A DNA stretch of 64,000 nucleotides from Rhizobium deserti (GCF_004358025.1 NZ_SMTL01000002.1:806001-870000), one strand, 5' to 3'; positions 8,418-18,285 are shown, counted from the first letter of the stretch. Made by a program: numbers and translations. The notes: generated from the sequence alone by a model not told the origin.

Positions 8418-9991
8418 GGCGCGGCACCTCCTGGAAAGACCGAGTGGATATAGGCCTGCGGATTGGCCAGACCCTCTGCCGCCGCCTGGGCCAGCTGCAG
8501 CAGCGGCTCGGGGAACAAGCCGAAGCCGAGCGTCAGCACCGTCAACCCGCCCAGCGGCAGGATGATCCGCCAGTCGGCAGCTGGGGCGACCACAGCCGTC
8601 GGGGCGTCGATGCGAGTTTGCGGCCGGGGCCGCCAATAAGCAAGCAGGAGAACACGCGCCAGCGCCAGCGTCAGGATGAAGGCCGAGCCGAGAATGGCGC
8701 CGGCGAGCCACCAGGCGCCGATGTCGATGGCCGCCTTCAACAGCGCCACCTTCGGCCAGAGGCCGGACATTGGCGGCAGGCCGGCAGCAGCCAGCATCAG
8801 CAGAAAGGAAGCAGAGGCGAACCATGGGGACCGGCGGTAAAGTCCGCCCAGTGTGGCCAGTGACCAGGAGCCCCCAAGCCGGGCCGCCTCGCCGACAACC
8901 AGATAAAGCGCGGTCATGGTGACCATGGAATGCACGGCGTAAAGCACGGCGCCGCTGACCGCCGCCGGCGTGCCGATGGCAATGCCTGCCATCATATTGC
9001 CGATGCCGGCAATCACCACATAGCCGACCAGGCGGCGCGTGTCGCTTTGGGCGAGTGCACCCAGCGCACCCACCATCATGGTCAGCACCGCTGATACGGC
9101 AATGGCGATGCTCAACTGCTCCCGCTCGACGGGCAGAAGCATGATGGCGACACGGAGCAGCGAATAAATGCCGACCTTGGTCAGCAGGCCGCCGAACAGC
9201 GCCGACACGACGATGCGCGGCGTGTGATAGGAGGCCGGCAGCCAGAAATTAACGGGAAAGGCCGCCGCCTTCATGGCGAAGGCCAGAATAAACAGCGCCG
9301 TCAGCGTGGTCAGCGGCGCACGCTCGGACATCAGCGTCGCCCGGCCCACGAGATCGGCCATGTTGAGCGTGCCGAAGATCGCATAAAGATAGCCGACGGC
9401 GATCAGGAAAAGCGTCGTGCCGATCAGGTTGAGCAGCGCATATTTCATCGCCCCCTCGATCTGCTCCGGCTCCGAGCCGAGGATCAGCAGGCCGAAGGAT
9501 GAGATCAGCAGCACTTCGAACCAGACGTAGAGGTTGAAGATGTCGCCGGTCAGGAAAGCTCCGCTGACGCCCGCCATCAACAACATGAGGAAGGGGAAGA
9601 AGCCATAGCGCCTGCCCGCTGCGTCTATGTCACGCAGCCCGAAAAAGCCGGCCGCCAGCCCGACGATCGCCGAGACGAGCGCCATAACCGATCCGAGAAT
9701 GTCGGCGGTGAAGGCAATGCCAAAGGGCGGCAGCCAGCGTCCCATGACCATGGTGACCGGACCATGGGTGCTGACCCGCCACAGAAGCGCGGCATCGACA
9801 ACAACGAGGGCGGCGAGACCCGCAACCGCAATCGCGCCGTGCAGCCGCACGGATTTGCGGACCATCATTAACAATGCGCCAAGCCCGATCATCAGCACGA
9901 CGGGCGCCACGACCAGCCAGTCGCCGAGCGGCGGCGGCGAAAGCACGAGGGCGGCGGAAAGATCGACCGGAACGGATTGAGCGGTTGCCAT
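8414..9991 (-). CDS. mnhD: Cation/proton antiporter subunit D
   Basis: 525 residues with about 14 membrane helices, homologous to the NuoM/NuoN proton-pumping subunits of complex I (proton-conducting transporter family). The conserved Glu in NLYVWFEVLLISSFGLL and the Lys in AFAMKAAAFPVNFWLP are the key ion-path residues of this family and are both present. Together with MnhA it forms the ion translocation path of the antiporter. The ATG at 9991 lies 4 bases after the mnhC stop codon. The longer frame from 10051 overlaps mnhC and is not needed. Confidence 0.93.
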   Translation of the reverse strand: MATAQSVPVDLSAALVLSPPPLGDWLVVAPVVLMIGLGALLMMVRKSVRLHGAIAVAGLAALVVVDAALLWRVSTHGPVTMVMGRWLPPFGIAFTADILGSVMALVSAIVGLAAGFFGLRDIDAAGRRYGFFPFLMLLMAGVSGAFLTGDIFNLYVWFEVLLISSFGLLILGSEPEQIEGAMKYALLNLIGTTLFLIAVGYLYAIFGTLNMADLVGRATLMSERAPLTTLTALFILAFAMKAAAFPVNFWLPASYHTPRIVVSALFGGLLTKVGIYSLLRVAIMLLPVEREQLSIAIAVSAVLTMMVGALGALAQSDTRRLVGYVVIAGIGNMMAGIAIGTPAAVSGAVLYAVHSMVTMTALYLVVGEAARLGGSWSLATLGGLYRRSPWFASASFLLMLAAAGLPPMSGLWPKVALLKAAIDIGAWWLAGAILGSAFILTLALARVLLLAYWRPRPQTRIDAPTAVVAPAADWRIILPLGGLTVLTLGFGLFPEPLLQLAQAAAEGLANPQAYIHSVFPGGAAP

Positions 9992-9995
9992 GCGG

Positions 9996-10373
9996 TCAAT
10001 ATCCCATCGGCGGCAGCGGCTCGTCGCGCGGCTCGGCCAAGCGCATGTCATCGCTATCGTCGGTTCCGAGCTCCTGGTAGGCGCGGTAGGTCAGGACCAG
10101 CAGGAAGGCGAAGAAGGAAAACGAGATGACGATTGCGGTCAAGATCAGCGCCTGCGGCAGCGGATTGGCCGTTCCCGGCGCCAAGGTGTCGAGGCCCGCC
10201 GGAATGATCGGCGGCACTTCGCGCACCAGCCGGCCGGTGGTGAACAGAAGAAGATTGACCCCGTTACCGAGCAGAGCCACGCCGAGAAGGATGCGAACTG
10301 TATGCTTGGACAGCATCAGGTAAATGGCGGCGCCAAAGAAACAGCCGATCAGGACGGCGAACAGGACTTCCAT
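9996..10373 (-). CDS. mnhC: Cation/proton antiporter subunit C
   Basis: 125 residues with three helices, homologous to NuoK of complex I. Signature segments are KHTVRILLGVALLGNGVNLL and the loop PLPQALILTAIVISFSFFAF, where the family carries its conserved residues. The C-terminus is a charged cytoplasmic tail of about 25 residues. The start overlaps the mnhB stop by ATGA and a 4-base gap separates its stop from mnhD. Confidence 0.92.
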   Translation of the reverse strand: MEVLFAVLIGCFFGAAIYLMLSKHTVRILLGVALLGNGVNLLLFTTGRLVREVPPIIPAGLDTLAPGTANPLPQALILTAIVISFSFFAFLLVLTYRAYQELGTDDSDDMRLAEPRDEPLPPMGY

Positions 10374-10888
10374 CAGCGGCTCTCCTTCGCCCTGCGCCGC
10401 GGGTCCCGGCGCTTCTTGACCTCGGGCCGCAGTTCCGCAGGAGAAGGTAAAGGTGCAACTGCCTGCTCCTCCGGCTCGGAATCCTGTTCCAGCGCCAGCG
10501 CGATCGAGACGATCGAGCCGAGCACGACCAGGTAGACGCCGAGATCGAAGGACATGACGGTGGACAGCGGCACTTCTGCGCCGAGGAAGGACGGGTAGAT
10601 CCACAACCCGGTCATGAACGGCACGCCGAACAGGATGGAAACCAACCCGGAAATCGTCGACATGAACAGCCCGGCGCCGGCGATCGTCATTGGATGGAAG
10701 CGCATGGCGCGCCTGACGGCGCCTACCCCGAACGCTATCCCGTAAATGGCGAGCGCCGATGCGGCAATCAGCCCGCCGATAAAGCCGCCGCCTGGCTCAT
10801 TGTGGCCGCGCAGCAGGACGAAGATCGAAAACAGCAGCATCAGGGCGGTGAGGCCCGGGGCGACGGTGCGCAGGATCAGCGTGTTCAT
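10373..10888 (-). CDS. mnhB: Cation/proton antiporter subunit B
   Basis: 171 residues. The N-terminal helix [18 protein letters not shown] and the strongly conserved [14 protein letters not shown] are the hallmark of MnhB. Four helices are visible, followed by a basic, Pro-rich cytoplasmic tail of about 35 residues that is longer than in Bacillus MrpB. The gene overlaps the end of mnhA by four bases. The coordinates exclude an upstream extension in the same frame that lies inside mnhA. Confidence 0.92.
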   Translation of the reverse strand: MNTLILRTVAPGLTALMLLFSIFVLLRGHNEPGGGFIGGLIAASALAIYGIAFGVGAVRRAMRFHPMTIAGAGLFMSTISGLVSILFGVPFMTGLWIYPSFLGAEVPLSTVMSFDLGVYLVVLGSIVSIALALEQDSEPEEQAVAPLPSPAELRPEVKKRRDPRRRAKESR

Positions 10889-13215
10889 GGCGCGCGCCTC
10901 CCGGCCCGCACCCGGATCAGTGCCAGAACGGCAAGCCCGGTGATCATCACCACCGAGATTTCGCCGAGCGTATCGGTGCCGCGAAAGTCGACGATGATGA
11001 CGTTGACGACATTGGCTCCGTGGGCGATCACCTTGGAATAGGCGTTGAAGAACTCCGTCAGGCGCATGTCGAAGGGTACTTCGAGCGACCGGAGCAGCAG
11101 CAGCGTGAAGCCCAGCCCGCAGGCGATGGCAATCACCGCATCGGGTAGCATCTGGCCGAGCGGCCGGTGATCGGAGGGATCGAGCCGCAGCCTCGTCATC
11201 ACCAGGGTAAGGATGACCACCGACAGGGTTTCCACCATGAACTGCGTGAAGGAAAGGTCGGGGGCGCCGAAGAGCAGGAAGATGACCGCGACCGCAAAGC
11301 CCTGGATGCCGAGCGAAACGATTGCCGTCAACCGGTCCTTTGCGCGCAGAACGGCGATGATGCCGATCAGCGCAATGGCGAGGAAAGCCGCTTCCTGGAT
11401 CAGCATGTCGCGCGGCCAGGCTGGCAGGGCCGGCATTTCCCCGAAGACAAAGAGCGGCACGAGCAGCGCCACCGCCAGCATGATGAAGGTGGCGGTGACA
11501 TAGATTTCCAGGCGTCCCGGCTGCAGCAGGCGCGTCACCAGGACTGAAAAACGGATAAGCCCCGCGACCAGGATATCGAAGCCGCGATCCGGGCCGGGGC
11601 CGAGACTTTCCAGCACCCGCAGCATGCCGGCCCGCGCCGCATCGATGCGCCAGTAGACCAGGAGGCCGAGGAGGACCGTCAGCACCGACAGAAGAAGCGG
11701 CATGCCCCAATGCGGCATGGTGGTGATGTCGATGACGGTCTTCTCGTCGGTGATGGCGCTCGCCATGGGCGAAGAAATATAGCGGTGCGACAGGCCGGGT
11801 GCGAGGGCGGCGACGAGGCCGAGCACGGCCAGCAGGACCGGCCCCAGCAGCAGCATGAGCGGCCCTTCATGGACGCCCGCCGTGGCTGCGGCCCTGCGTC
11901 CGATGAAGGGTTTCAAGGCAACGGCAAATGCGAGCGCGAACATCAGCGCATTGCCGATCACTGCCAACAGGGTGAAGAATACGGCCCGCGGATTGCCGGA
12001 CCAGAGCGCCAGATAGATCTCCTCCTTGGCTAGGAAGCCGAAGAACAGCGGCAGGCCGCCCATGGACAGCGCAGCCAGCAGTGCGGCGAGAAAGGTGACC
12101 GGCATGGCGGTGCGCAGGCCGGCAAGCCGGGTCACGTCTCGCATGCCCGTCTCGTGGTCGACAGCGCCTGCGACCATGAAGAGCGCGCCCTTGAACAGCG
12201 AATGGGCAAGCAGATAGAGCACCGCCGCCTGGATCGCATGGGGCGAACCGAAGCCGGTCAGCATAACCAGCAGGCCAAGCGAGGCAACCGTCGTATAGGC
12301 GAGGATCAGCTTCATGTCCGTTTGGCGAAGTCCCAGCATGGTGCCGGTCAGAAGCGTCAGGCCGCCGAAGAAGGGAAGCAGGATTTCCCAGGCGGGCGTA
12401 TCGCCCATGACCGGGTTGAGGCGCATCAGGAGATAAACGCCCGCCTTCACCATAGTCGCCGAATGCAGATAGGCGGAGACCGGCGCCGGCGCTTCCATGG
12501 CGTTCGGCAGCCAGAAATGGAAGGGGAACTGCGCCGATTTGGTGAAGGCGCCGGCCAGCACCAGAAGCAGCGCCGCCAGATAGAAGGGGCTCTGGCGCAG
12601 GGCATCGCCGAGATGAACCAGCAGGGACAGCTGCGTGACGCCGGTGATGTTCCACAGAAACACCAGGCCGGCAAGCAGGCAGAGCCCTCCCCCGCCGGTG
12701 ACGATCAGTGCCTGCAGCGCAGCGCGCCGCGCCGCTTCCCGCTCGTGATCGAAGCCGATCAGCAGGAAGGACGAAACGGAGGTCAGCTCCCAGTAGATAA
12801 AGAGCATCAGGAAACTGTCCGACACGACGAGACCGAGCATGGCGCCCATGAAAAGGAGGATAAAGGACAGGAAGCGGCCCTGCTGCGGATGCCCGTTCAT
12901 ATAGGCGCCGGAATAGATGACGATCAGCGTGCCGATGCCGGTGATCAGCAGCGAGAAGGTCAGCGACAGGCCGTCGAGGAACCAGGAAAAGGACAGGTTG
13001 AAGCTCGGCGCCCAGGCATAGCCGCCGGTCGCCACTTCGCCGGCGGCAATTTCCGGCAGGAAGCCGCAGAAATGCATAAAGGCCAGAGCCGGAAAGAGCG
13101 CCAGCAGCCAGGCGCCGCGATCACCGAAGCGGGTGATGGCGAAAGGTGCCGCCAGGGCGCCGACGAAAGGCAAGAAGAGGGCGCAAAATGTCAGCGCCGG
13201 CCCCATGGCAGCCAT
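10885..13215 (-). CDS. mnhA: Cation/proton antiporter subunit A
   Basis: 776 residues, the largest subunit and the first gene of the operon. The N-terminal 14-helix region is homologous to NuoL. It has the conserved Glu in [19 protein letters not shown] and the Lys in [19 protein letters not shown]. The C-terminal part (about 590-776) is the MnhA-specific region with more helices ([32 protein letters not shown]). The complex exports Na+ or K+ in exchange for protons; rhizobial versions (Pha) are known for K+ and alkaline tolerance, but the ion used here cannot be told from sequence. I chose the ATG at 13215, preceded by GGGGGAG at 5 bases. The 162-base spacer to msrB holds the promoter. Confidence 0.93.
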   Translation of the reverse strand: MAAMGPALTFCALFLPFVGALAAPFAITRFGDRGAWLLALFPALAFMHFCGFLPEIAAGEVATGGYAWAPSFNLSFSWFLDGLSLTFSLLITGIGTLIVIYSGAYMNGHPQQGRFLSFILLFMGAMLGLVVSDSFLMLFIYWELTSVSSFLLIGFDHEREAARRAALQALIVTGGGGLCLLAGLVFLWNITGVTQLSLLVHLGDALRQSPFYLAALLLVLAGAFTKSAQFPFHFWLPNAMEAPAPVSAYLHSATMVKAGVYLLMRLNPVMGDTPAWEILLPFFGGLTLLTGTMLGLRQTDMKLILAYTTVASLGLLVMLTGFGSPHAIQAAVLYLLAHSLFKGALFMVAGAVDHETGMRDVTRLAGLRTAMPVTFLAALLAALSMGGLPLFFGFLAKEEIYLALWSGNPRAVFFTLLAVIGNALMFALAFAVALKPFIGRRAAATAGVHEGPLMLLLGPVLLAVLGLVAALAPGLSHRYISSPMASAITDEKTVIDITTMPHWGMPLLLSVLTVLLGLLVYWRIDAARAGMLRVLESLGPGPDRGFDILVAGLIRFSVLVTRLLQPGRLEIYVTATFIMLAVALLVPLFVFGEMPALPAWPRDMLIQEAAFLAIALIGIIAVLRAKDRLTAIVSLGIQGFAVAVIFLLFGAPDLSFTQFMVETLSVVILTLVMTRLRLDPSDHRPLGQMLPDAVIAIACGLGFTLLLLRSLEVPFDMRLTEFFNAYSKVIAHGANVVNVIIVDFRGTDTLGEISVVMITGLAVLALIRVRAGRRAP

Positions 13216-13377
13216 GTCGTCTCCCCCGCCCGATGCCTTCATCTGCCCGGCATTATCCCTCCAGTTTCTAGGGGAAAGATCCCGCCGCCTCAAGTAAAAG
13301 CGGCAAAAACACACAGATAGGTGCCTTTTCCCTTGCGCCTTGCCAACCTATCTAAGGGGAAACGAAAGGAAGATGCG

Positions 13378-13788
13378 ATGTCAGACGTCGTTACACCCAA
13401 GGTCCAGAAGAGCGATGCGGAATGGCGCGAGCAGCTTTCGCCAGAACAATACCGGATTTTGCGCCAGGCCGGTACCGAGCGGCCCTTCACAGGCCCCTTC
13501 TGGGACAGCAAGGAAAAAGGTCTTTACAGCTGCGCCGCCTGCCATGAGCCGCTGTTCATCTCCGACACCAAGTTCGATTCCGGCTGCGGCTGGCCGAGCT
13601 ATTTCGAGGCGGTGAGCGCCGACGCCATCACGGAGATCAAGGATACCAGCCATGGCATGGTGCGCACCGAAGTCCGCTGCAGCCATTGCGGCGGCCATCT
13701 CGGCCATGTGTTTCCGGACGGTCCTCCGCCGACCGGCCTGCGCTACTGCATCAACGGCCATGCCATGACCTTCGAGCCCTTGAAGTGA
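13378..13788 (+). CDS. msrB: Peptide-methionine (R)-S-oxide reductase
   Basis: A 136-residue MsrB that reduces the R-epimer of methionine sulfoxide in proteins. The zinc site is complete: Cys52 and Cys55 (SCAACHEPL), Cys101 and Cys104 ([12 protein letters not shown]). The catalytic Cys124 lies in RYCINGHAM, and a recycling-type Cys70 is in [10 protein letters not shown]. The start at 13378 has AAGGA 8 bases upstream. It is a cytosolic repair enzyme, divergent from the antiporter operon, with a hairpin just downstream. Confidence 0.95.
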   Translation: MSDVVTPKVQKSDAEWREQLSPEQYRILRQAGTERPFTGPFWDSKEKGLYSCAACHEPLFISDTKFDSGCGWPSYFEAVSADAITEIKDTSHGMVRTEVRCSHCGGHLGHVFPDGPPPTGLRYCINGHAMTFEPLK

Positions 13789-13801
13789 GGGAATCGAATT
13801 A

Positions 13802-13840
13802 ACCGAAGACGGCGCCGGTCCCCTGGCCGGCGCTGCTTCG
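13802..13840 (+). terminator. Long hairpin downstream of msrB (no T tract)
   Basis: Outer arms CCGAAG/CTTCGG and inner arms GGCGCCGG/CCGGCGC form a nested stem 13 bases after the msrB stop. No T run follows, so it may work as an mRNA 3' stabiliser or a weak terminator. Confidence 0.4.
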
Positions 13841-13959
13841 GCTACTCCGGCCGTCGCTCTTGCGAGAGGCTCTTGCATTGGCCGCTGCACTATTCCATGT
13901 GTAGCGCCATGCCGGGGACACGGAAGCGTTCCTCGTTTCAACTCCTCGATTCGAGTTCC

Positions 13960-14799
13960 ATGACAGAGATTTTGGCAGCCAGCGGCGGTGTAAAGCAGGT
14001 CATCTGCATCAGCTGGGGCGACAAATACGGGCCGCCCTTCATCAATCGCCTGTATGCCATGGTGAAGCGCAATATTACGCCGCCCTTCACCTTCACCTGC
14101 TTTACCGACAGCCGGATTGGGCTGAACCCGGAAATCCTCTGCGAGGATCTGCCGCCCCTCGACGTCCAGATGCCGGTCAATACGAAGGGGATCTGGCCGA
14201 AGGCGCGGCTATGGGGACCAACCCTCGGCCAGCTCAAGGGGCCGGTGCTTTTCCTGGACCTCGATCTGGTGATCGTCGGATCGCTCGACGACCTTTTCAC
14301 CGTCGGCGGGCCCGACGACGTAGTGATCGCCCGCAACCAGACGACACCCTTCGAGCGTCTCGGCCAGACATCCGTTTTCCGCTTTCCGGTCGGCAAGCTG
14401 GTGCCGCTGCAGGAGAAATTCCGGGCCGATCCGCAGGGCGTGGCGGACGAATATCGCTTCGAGCAGCGCTTCGTCACCCGCAATGCGCCGGGCGGCGTCA
14501 CATTCCTGCCGCGCCGCTGGGTGCTGCATTTCAAGCAGGATTGCTGCTGGCCGATCCCGCTGAACTATTTCCTGGCACCAAAACTGCCCCCTGATGCGCG
14601 CATCATCCTTTTTCCCCGCAATTTCCATCCGCAGCATGCGGTGGAAGGCCAGTTCGGCCTGAAAAGCCGTCCGGCGACGCCGCTCAAGCACATTTCCCGC
14701 GTCTTCGACGCCCCCAGCCGCCGCGGCAAATCGCCCCTTAAATATCTCCGCCATTATATTCTTCCCACGCCGTGGGTCGCGGACCACTGGCGCGAGTAA
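13960..14799 (+). CDS. Glycosyltransferase-like protein with DxD motif
   Basis: 279 residues, cytosolic. The N-terminal half has a Rossmann-like start (KQVICISWGDKYGPPFINRL) and the motif VLFLDLDLVIVGSLDDL, in which Asp100-x-Asp102 would bind a metal and nucleotide sugar. The C-terminal half contains FEQRFVTRNAP and NYFLAPKLPPD and ends in a basic region. It resembles GT8/GT32-like transferases of rhizobia annotated as glycosyl transferase. The acceptor and sugar are unknown. The start at 13960 lacks a strong ribosome binding site. It stands alone, and a similar DxD protein lies at 55414. Confidence 0.6.
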   Translation: MTEILAASGGVKQVICISWGDKYGPPFINRLYAMVKRNITPPFTFTCFTDSRIGLNPEILCEDLPPLDVQMPVNTKGIWPKARLWGPTLGQLKGPVLFLDLDLVIVGSLDDLFTVGGPDDVVIARNQTTPFERLGQTSVFRFPVGKLVPLQEKFRADPQGVADEYRFEQRFVTRNAPGGVTFLPRRWVLHFKQDCCWPIPLNYFLAPKLPPDARIILFPRNFHPQHAVEGQFGLKSRPATPLKHISRVFDAPSRRGKSPLKYLRHYILPTPWVADHWRE

Positions 14800-14922
14800 G
14801 TACGGAGCTTGAAAACGAAGCGGCAAGGTCGAAGCGGCGTGGCCGCCTGATCCGGCCAGCCGCCATATTCTTCCCATGTTGTCAGCTTGCGGCTGTATCA
14901 CTGTTATGTCGCCTATCGGCCT

Positions 14923-15405
14923 TTAGCGGTCAAGGTCGCCTTCCGGCCCTTTGCGGACATTGGGTACTGCATACTCTCCCAGCAGTTCCGCGCCATGGTC
15001 GTTTATCGAGCTTATAGATTTTAGGTTAGGTCGCAGCAGGCTAATGATGTCATCAATATTGGCTGGCGTTACGGCCCATCTTGCACTGTTGTCGTACTCG
15101 AAATCCGCGTTTACTTTCCCTGTATGACGATTGGCTTGAAAGAGCATCTTGATAAAGCCCTTGTCATTGGCGGGCCTTAGCGATTCCCAATATGCGTGAA
15201 CAGCATCTTCTATATCGTCGATATCGGGAGCAAACGCGCTGGGATCGCCAGTGGTGGTATAGGCGTATCCGTAGGTTCCACTAACGTAACCCTGATCATC
15301 GATCTCGACGACTACAGAAAACTCTTCCCAGCCGATCGGCTCGGCATTCAGGTATCGGGCGACCCCTTCGGCGATAGCCTGCATGAAATCTGAGTTATCC
15401 GACAT
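14923..15405 (-). CDS. Hypothetical protein, possible YezG/DUF600-type immunity protein
   Basis: 160 residues, acidic and soluble. The sequence (MSDNSDFMQAIAEGVARYLN, then an alternating hydrophobic segment EEFSVVVEIDDQGYVSGTYGYAYT) has the look of small immunity proteins of polymorphic toxin systems. The middle part, DDIEDAVHAYWESLRPANDKGFIKMLFQANR, recalls the YezG/DUF600 family. I am unsure of that family call. No toxin gene lies beside it. The gene shares its strand with the small membrane protein at 15525, 119 bases upstream. Base composition here appears lower in GC than the flanking genes, which suggests acquisition. Confidence 0.45.
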   Translation of the reverse strand: MSDNSDFMQAIAEGVARYLNAEPIGWEEFSVVVEIDDQGYVSGTYGYAYTTTGDPSAFAPDIDDIEDAVHAYWESLRPANDKGFIKMLFQANRHTGKVNADFEYDNSARWAVTPANIDDIISLLRPNLKSISSINDHGAELLGEYAVPNVRKGPEGDLDR

Positions 15406-15524
15406 TCAGCTCACCCTTCGCGCTGTCATGCACCAAATTATAAGGGAGCGGTGCACCGAGGCAATGACCGCAATTGGCGCTTCACGGCCATGACGGCTGT
15501 CGGCCAAAGCCGCCATGTGGAGCC

Positions 15525-15875
15525 TCAGACCGATACCGCAATCATGGTGAGACCGATAGGAGGAGCTGCAACGGTCAGTAGATACGCCGCTATGCTCGGG
15601 TACCCGAACTGCCTCCAACCCTGCACCAGCACAATCGCTCTCGATAATATTCCCGCCATCGTCCCAACGAAGATGAAGAGCAGGAGGACGTCGCCGAGAG
15701 AATTAGCGAATTGCTGATCCTCGATGGGTACTGTGACGTGTTTGTAAAGCAGACATGCGAGCAAGGCAGCGATGGCTCCAGAAATCATGAAAAAGGAGCG
15801 AACGCTCCAGCTCAGGATGATCAGGAGGAAGGGCAAGAAATAGGAAGCCAGCCAAATGATGGTGAAGATCATCAC
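15525..15875 (-). CDS. Hypothetical membrane protein
   Basis: 116 residues with about four predicted membrane helices (MMIFTIIWLASYFLPFLLII, FFMISGAIAALLACLLYK, LGDVLLLFIFVGTMAGILSR, YLLTVAAPPIGLTMIAVSV). No recognisable family. A GGAG lies 10 bases before the ATG; a GTG one codon earlier could also be used. It is upstream of and on the same strand as the immunity-like gene at 14923. It could be a partner of that protein, but nothing else supports this. Confidence 0.5.
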   Translation of the reverse strand: MMIFTIIWLASYFLPFLLIILSWSVRSFFMISGAIAALLACLLYKHVTVPIEDQQFANSLGDVLLLFIFVGTMAGILSRAIVLVQGWRQFGYPSIAAYLLTVAAPPIGLTMIAVSV

Positions 15876-16195
15876 GAACTCGCTCCACTTAGCAGCCTCA
15901 CGCTAAGCACTAATGGCAGATGATCCCGCACTGGGGAATCTGTCAAACGAGTGCACACTAAACTTTTCGATGCTCCTTGAACGCCCGGTACTGCGGCTTT
16001 TCTGACTAGGCAGCTTTCGGTCCATTGCAGTCATTGCTGACTGACGTCCTGACATTCCACGCCGTGACATTGGTGAGGCTGTTCTACAGAACGGCGTCGC
16101 GGGGAGCTCCGAAGCGGAGGCAAGGTCTAGCTTCCGCCCCGATGACCTATCGATACATGCCGAAGCGTATCCGATTACGCAGTCGGACCTATCGG
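15876..16195. other. Non-coding spacer
   Basis: These 320 bases between the membrane protein and the hydrolase gene hold no reading frame with protein-like composition on either strand. I see no repeat, terminator or RNA gene. The promoter of the membrane protein at 15875 should lie in the left part. Confidence 0.3.
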
Positions 16196-17140
16196 TTACT
16201 TCTCCACGACGGTTCCAAGGCTGCTCGCCGGGCCCTTCAACGCCGTACATGCCAAGAACCAGGCATTGGCGTCATCGCCGAGGGCCGTTCTCAACCAAGC
16301 CAGGGTCATGCGCTTGGTCGCCTCGAGCGCATCCGGGGCTTCGACCTCGGTCTCCTTGGCGTCAAGGCCGGCAATGCCGCCAAGGCCATGGCCTACGCCG
16401 TGAAGCGTAAGAAGCGCATGCGCACCAACCGCGTCATGGTAGGCATCGGCGTGCCACTCCGGACCACGGGGCGTGAAACGCGGATTGTCGTCTGCCCCGC
16501 AAACGACCAAGCTCGGCGTCGACAGGTGTGAGAAGTCGAGGTCAAAGAATGGAAAGCGCGCGGCGTTCTCTTCTGTCAGATCCTTGCCACCTCTTCCGGG
16601 AGCGGTGAGAAGAATCCCAGCCTTGACGCGCGGATCGCCAAACGTTTCTCCGTGAAGTCGTGCACCCAATAGCAGGCTTACGGTATGGCCACCTAAAGAA
16701 TGCCCGGCCGCCGCGATGCGGTCATGGTCCAGCCGGCCAGAGACGGCGGGAGCGCGCTCCTCGATCTCTGACAGCCGGTCGATGACTGTCCGAATTTCAG
16801 TGACGCGCTCACGCCAGAAGAAGGGCGCGCCTTCGGCGTCTTCAGGAAGTCCGCCGACGCGGGAGCTTGCGTGGGTCGGCTGGATGACAGCAAAGCCGCG
16901 CTCTGCCCAGAAGTTTGCCATGTGCGCGTAGCCGTCCTTCGAAGGAAGGTAGAATGACGGTCCGAATCCATGTGACAGAATGACAATAGGGAGGCGATCG
17001 CCTGTTGCCGGTGCCGTCAGACGCAATTCCAGAGGTGGCCGCCCGTCCATGTCGAGGCGGATCGGCGAGTAGGCAATTGTGAGATCTCCGTGCGGCGTGG
17101 GGATATTGCGCGCGGTATCGATAAGATTGTTGGTGGTCAT
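16196..17140 (-). CDS. Alpha/beta hydrolase (dienelactone hydrolase/chlorophyllase-like)
   Basis: 314 residues, no signal peptide. The alpha/beta hydrolase fold is marked by the oxyanion-hole strand VILSHGFG (about 53-60) and the nucleophile elbow AAGHSLGGH with Ser148. Likely acid and base residues are an Asp in VVCGADDNPRF and a His in LHGVGHGLGG. It resembles PAF-acetylhydrolase or chlorophyllase-like hydrolases. The substrate is unknown, probably an ester. It is divergent from an AraC regulator (17231) with a 90-base spacer, so that regulator probably controls it. Confidence 0.75.
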   Translation of the reverse strand: MTTNNLIDTARNIPTPHGDLTIAYSPIRLDMDGRPPLELRLTAPATGDRLPIVILSHGFGPSFYLPSKDGYAHMANFWAERGFAVIQPTHASSRVGGLPEDAEGAPFFWRERVTEIRTVIDRLSEIEERAPAVSGRLDHDRIAAAGHSLGGHTVSLLLGARLHGETFGDPRVKAGILLTAPGRGGKDLTEENAARFPFFDLDFSHLSTPSLVVCGADDNPRFTPRGPEWHADAYHDAVGAHALLTLHGVGHGLGGIAGLDAKETEVEAPDALEATKRMTLAWLRTALGDDANAWFLACTALKGPASSLGTVVEK

Positions 17141-17225
17141 TGTGGGTCTCCTTGTGCACCGCCAAGATGGACAGACAGACCAGGATTATCTATATTTGAA
17201 CGTCCATACATATTTAGCGAAAGTC

Positions 17226-17237
17226 CGGACATGTCCG
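17226..17237. promoter_or_regulatory. Perfect 12-bp palindrome over the araC-type start codon
   Basis: CGGACATGTCCG is a perfect palindrome whose centre is the ATG start codon of the AraC-family gene. A protein bound here would block transcription or translation start of the regulator. It may be an autoregulatory operator or a coincidence. Confidence 0.35.
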
Positions 17238-18124
17238 ATCCACTCGCCGAGATCGTCTCGCTGCTCAAGCCCGTGCCTTCGATCGCAAAGCTGGTTACAG
17301 CCGGAGGGGCGTGGTGGGTCGAGCGTCATGAGCTCGGCAGTCCGTTTTATTGTGCGATTGTGGAAGGACGCTGCCTGCTTACGATCGCCGGCAGATCGCC
17401 GATCATCCTCGAGGCTGGAGATTTCGTTCTCGTGCCGCAAATCCATGCATTCACCATGAGCAGCTTTCAACCGCCTCCGCCAGGCACGTTACCGCGACGG
17501 CTGGAGACCAATCCGGGCGTCTTCCGCCTCGGCAATCCAGACGCACCGGCCGACGTCACGGCAATGGTCGGTCACTGTTCCGTCTTGGCGAACGACAAGC
17601 AGTTGCTGAGCTCGCTGCTGCCGGACATCGTTCATGCCAGAGGTGAGCGCCGGCTCATGGATCTCGTGAGAATGATCCACACCGAGATGGTCGGCAGTTT
17701 GTCGGCCCGGGACATGATACTGAGCCGGTTGCTGGAAGTTCTCTTCATCGACGCTCTGCGGAGTGCAGGAGGGGCAGAGACATCTCCCGGCCTGTTGCGT
17801 GGACTTTCCGACATCCGCCTGGCTCCAGCGCTGCGACGCATTCATCAGGACCCGAGCGGAGGCGTGTCCGTCGAGGAACTGGCAGAGACCTCCGCAATGT
17901 CGAGGTCGGCATTTTTCGACCGTTTCCGAAGGGAGGTAGGCGTCCCTCCAATGGAATATGTGACGGGTTGGCGCATGGCTCTTGCAAAGGACCTGTTGAT
18001 CCGGAGGGAGGCGCCGCTGGTCGAGATCGCAACACGGATCGGTTATGCTTCGGCCAGCGCGTTCAGCGTCGCCTTCACGCGGCATGTAGGCGTCACGCCG
18101 GGCGTTTTCGCGCGAACAGCCTAG
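17231..18124 (+). CDS. AraC family transcriptional regulator (cupin N-terminal)
   Basis: 297 residues. The N-terminal AraC_binding_2/cupin region (GSPFYCAIVEGRCLLTIAGR, then ILEAGDFVLVPQ) would sense a ligand. The C-terminal 100 residues hold two helix-turn-helix motifs (SVEELAETSAMSRSAFFDRF and LVEIATRIGYASASAFSVAF), followed by the family end VTPGVFAR. It is of the type annotated as AraC family with a cupin_6 domain. It is divergently arranged with the hydrolase gene and is the obvious candidate to regulate it. The start at 17231 (MSDPLAEIV) fits the family; an upstream extension would overlap the hydrolase. Confidence 0.85.
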   Translation: MSDPLAEIVSLLKPVPSIAKLVTAGGAWWVERHELGSPFYCAIVEGRCLLTIAGRSPIILEAGDFVLVPQIHAFTMSSFQPPPPGTLPRRLETNPGVFRLGNPDAPADVTAMVGHCSVLANDKQLLSSLLPDIVHARGERRLMDLVRMIHTEMVGSLSARDMILSRLLEVLFIDALRSAGGAETSPGLLRGLSDIRLAPALRRIHQDPSGGVSVEELAETSAMSRSAFFDRFRREVGVPPMEYVTGWRMALAKDLLIRREAPLVEIATRIGYASASAFSVAFTRHVGVTPGVFARTA

Positions 18125-18156
18125 CCACATCCGTCCCTACCCCGTCTGCCTTCTTG

Positions 18157-18178
18157 CCCTCTTTTTGATCAAAGAGGG
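18157..18178. terminator. Hairpin between convergent araC-type and SDR genes
   Basis: A perfect 8-bp stem CCCTCTTT/AAAGAGGG with loop TTGATC lies 33 bases after the AraC-type gene. The arms supply a short T run on each strand. It probably ends one or both convergent transcripts. Confidence 0.45.
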
Positions 18179-18242
18179 TGATAAAGCTTTCCGCCCTGCA
18201 ATGTCCGCTCGGTACAATTCAAATATGAGCCGCGTGCAGACC

Positions 18243-18268
18243 GTACCCGACCTGTTGAGATCGGGTAC
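18243..18268. terminator. Second hairpin between convergent genes
   Basis: A perfect 8-bp stem GTACCCGA/TCGGGTAC with a 10-base loop lies 18 bases beyond the SDR stop. On the minus strand it is followed by GGTCTGCACG with no T run, so terminator function is uncertain. Confidence 0.35.
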
Positions 18269-18285
18269 AGCGTTTTGGCGGCTCC

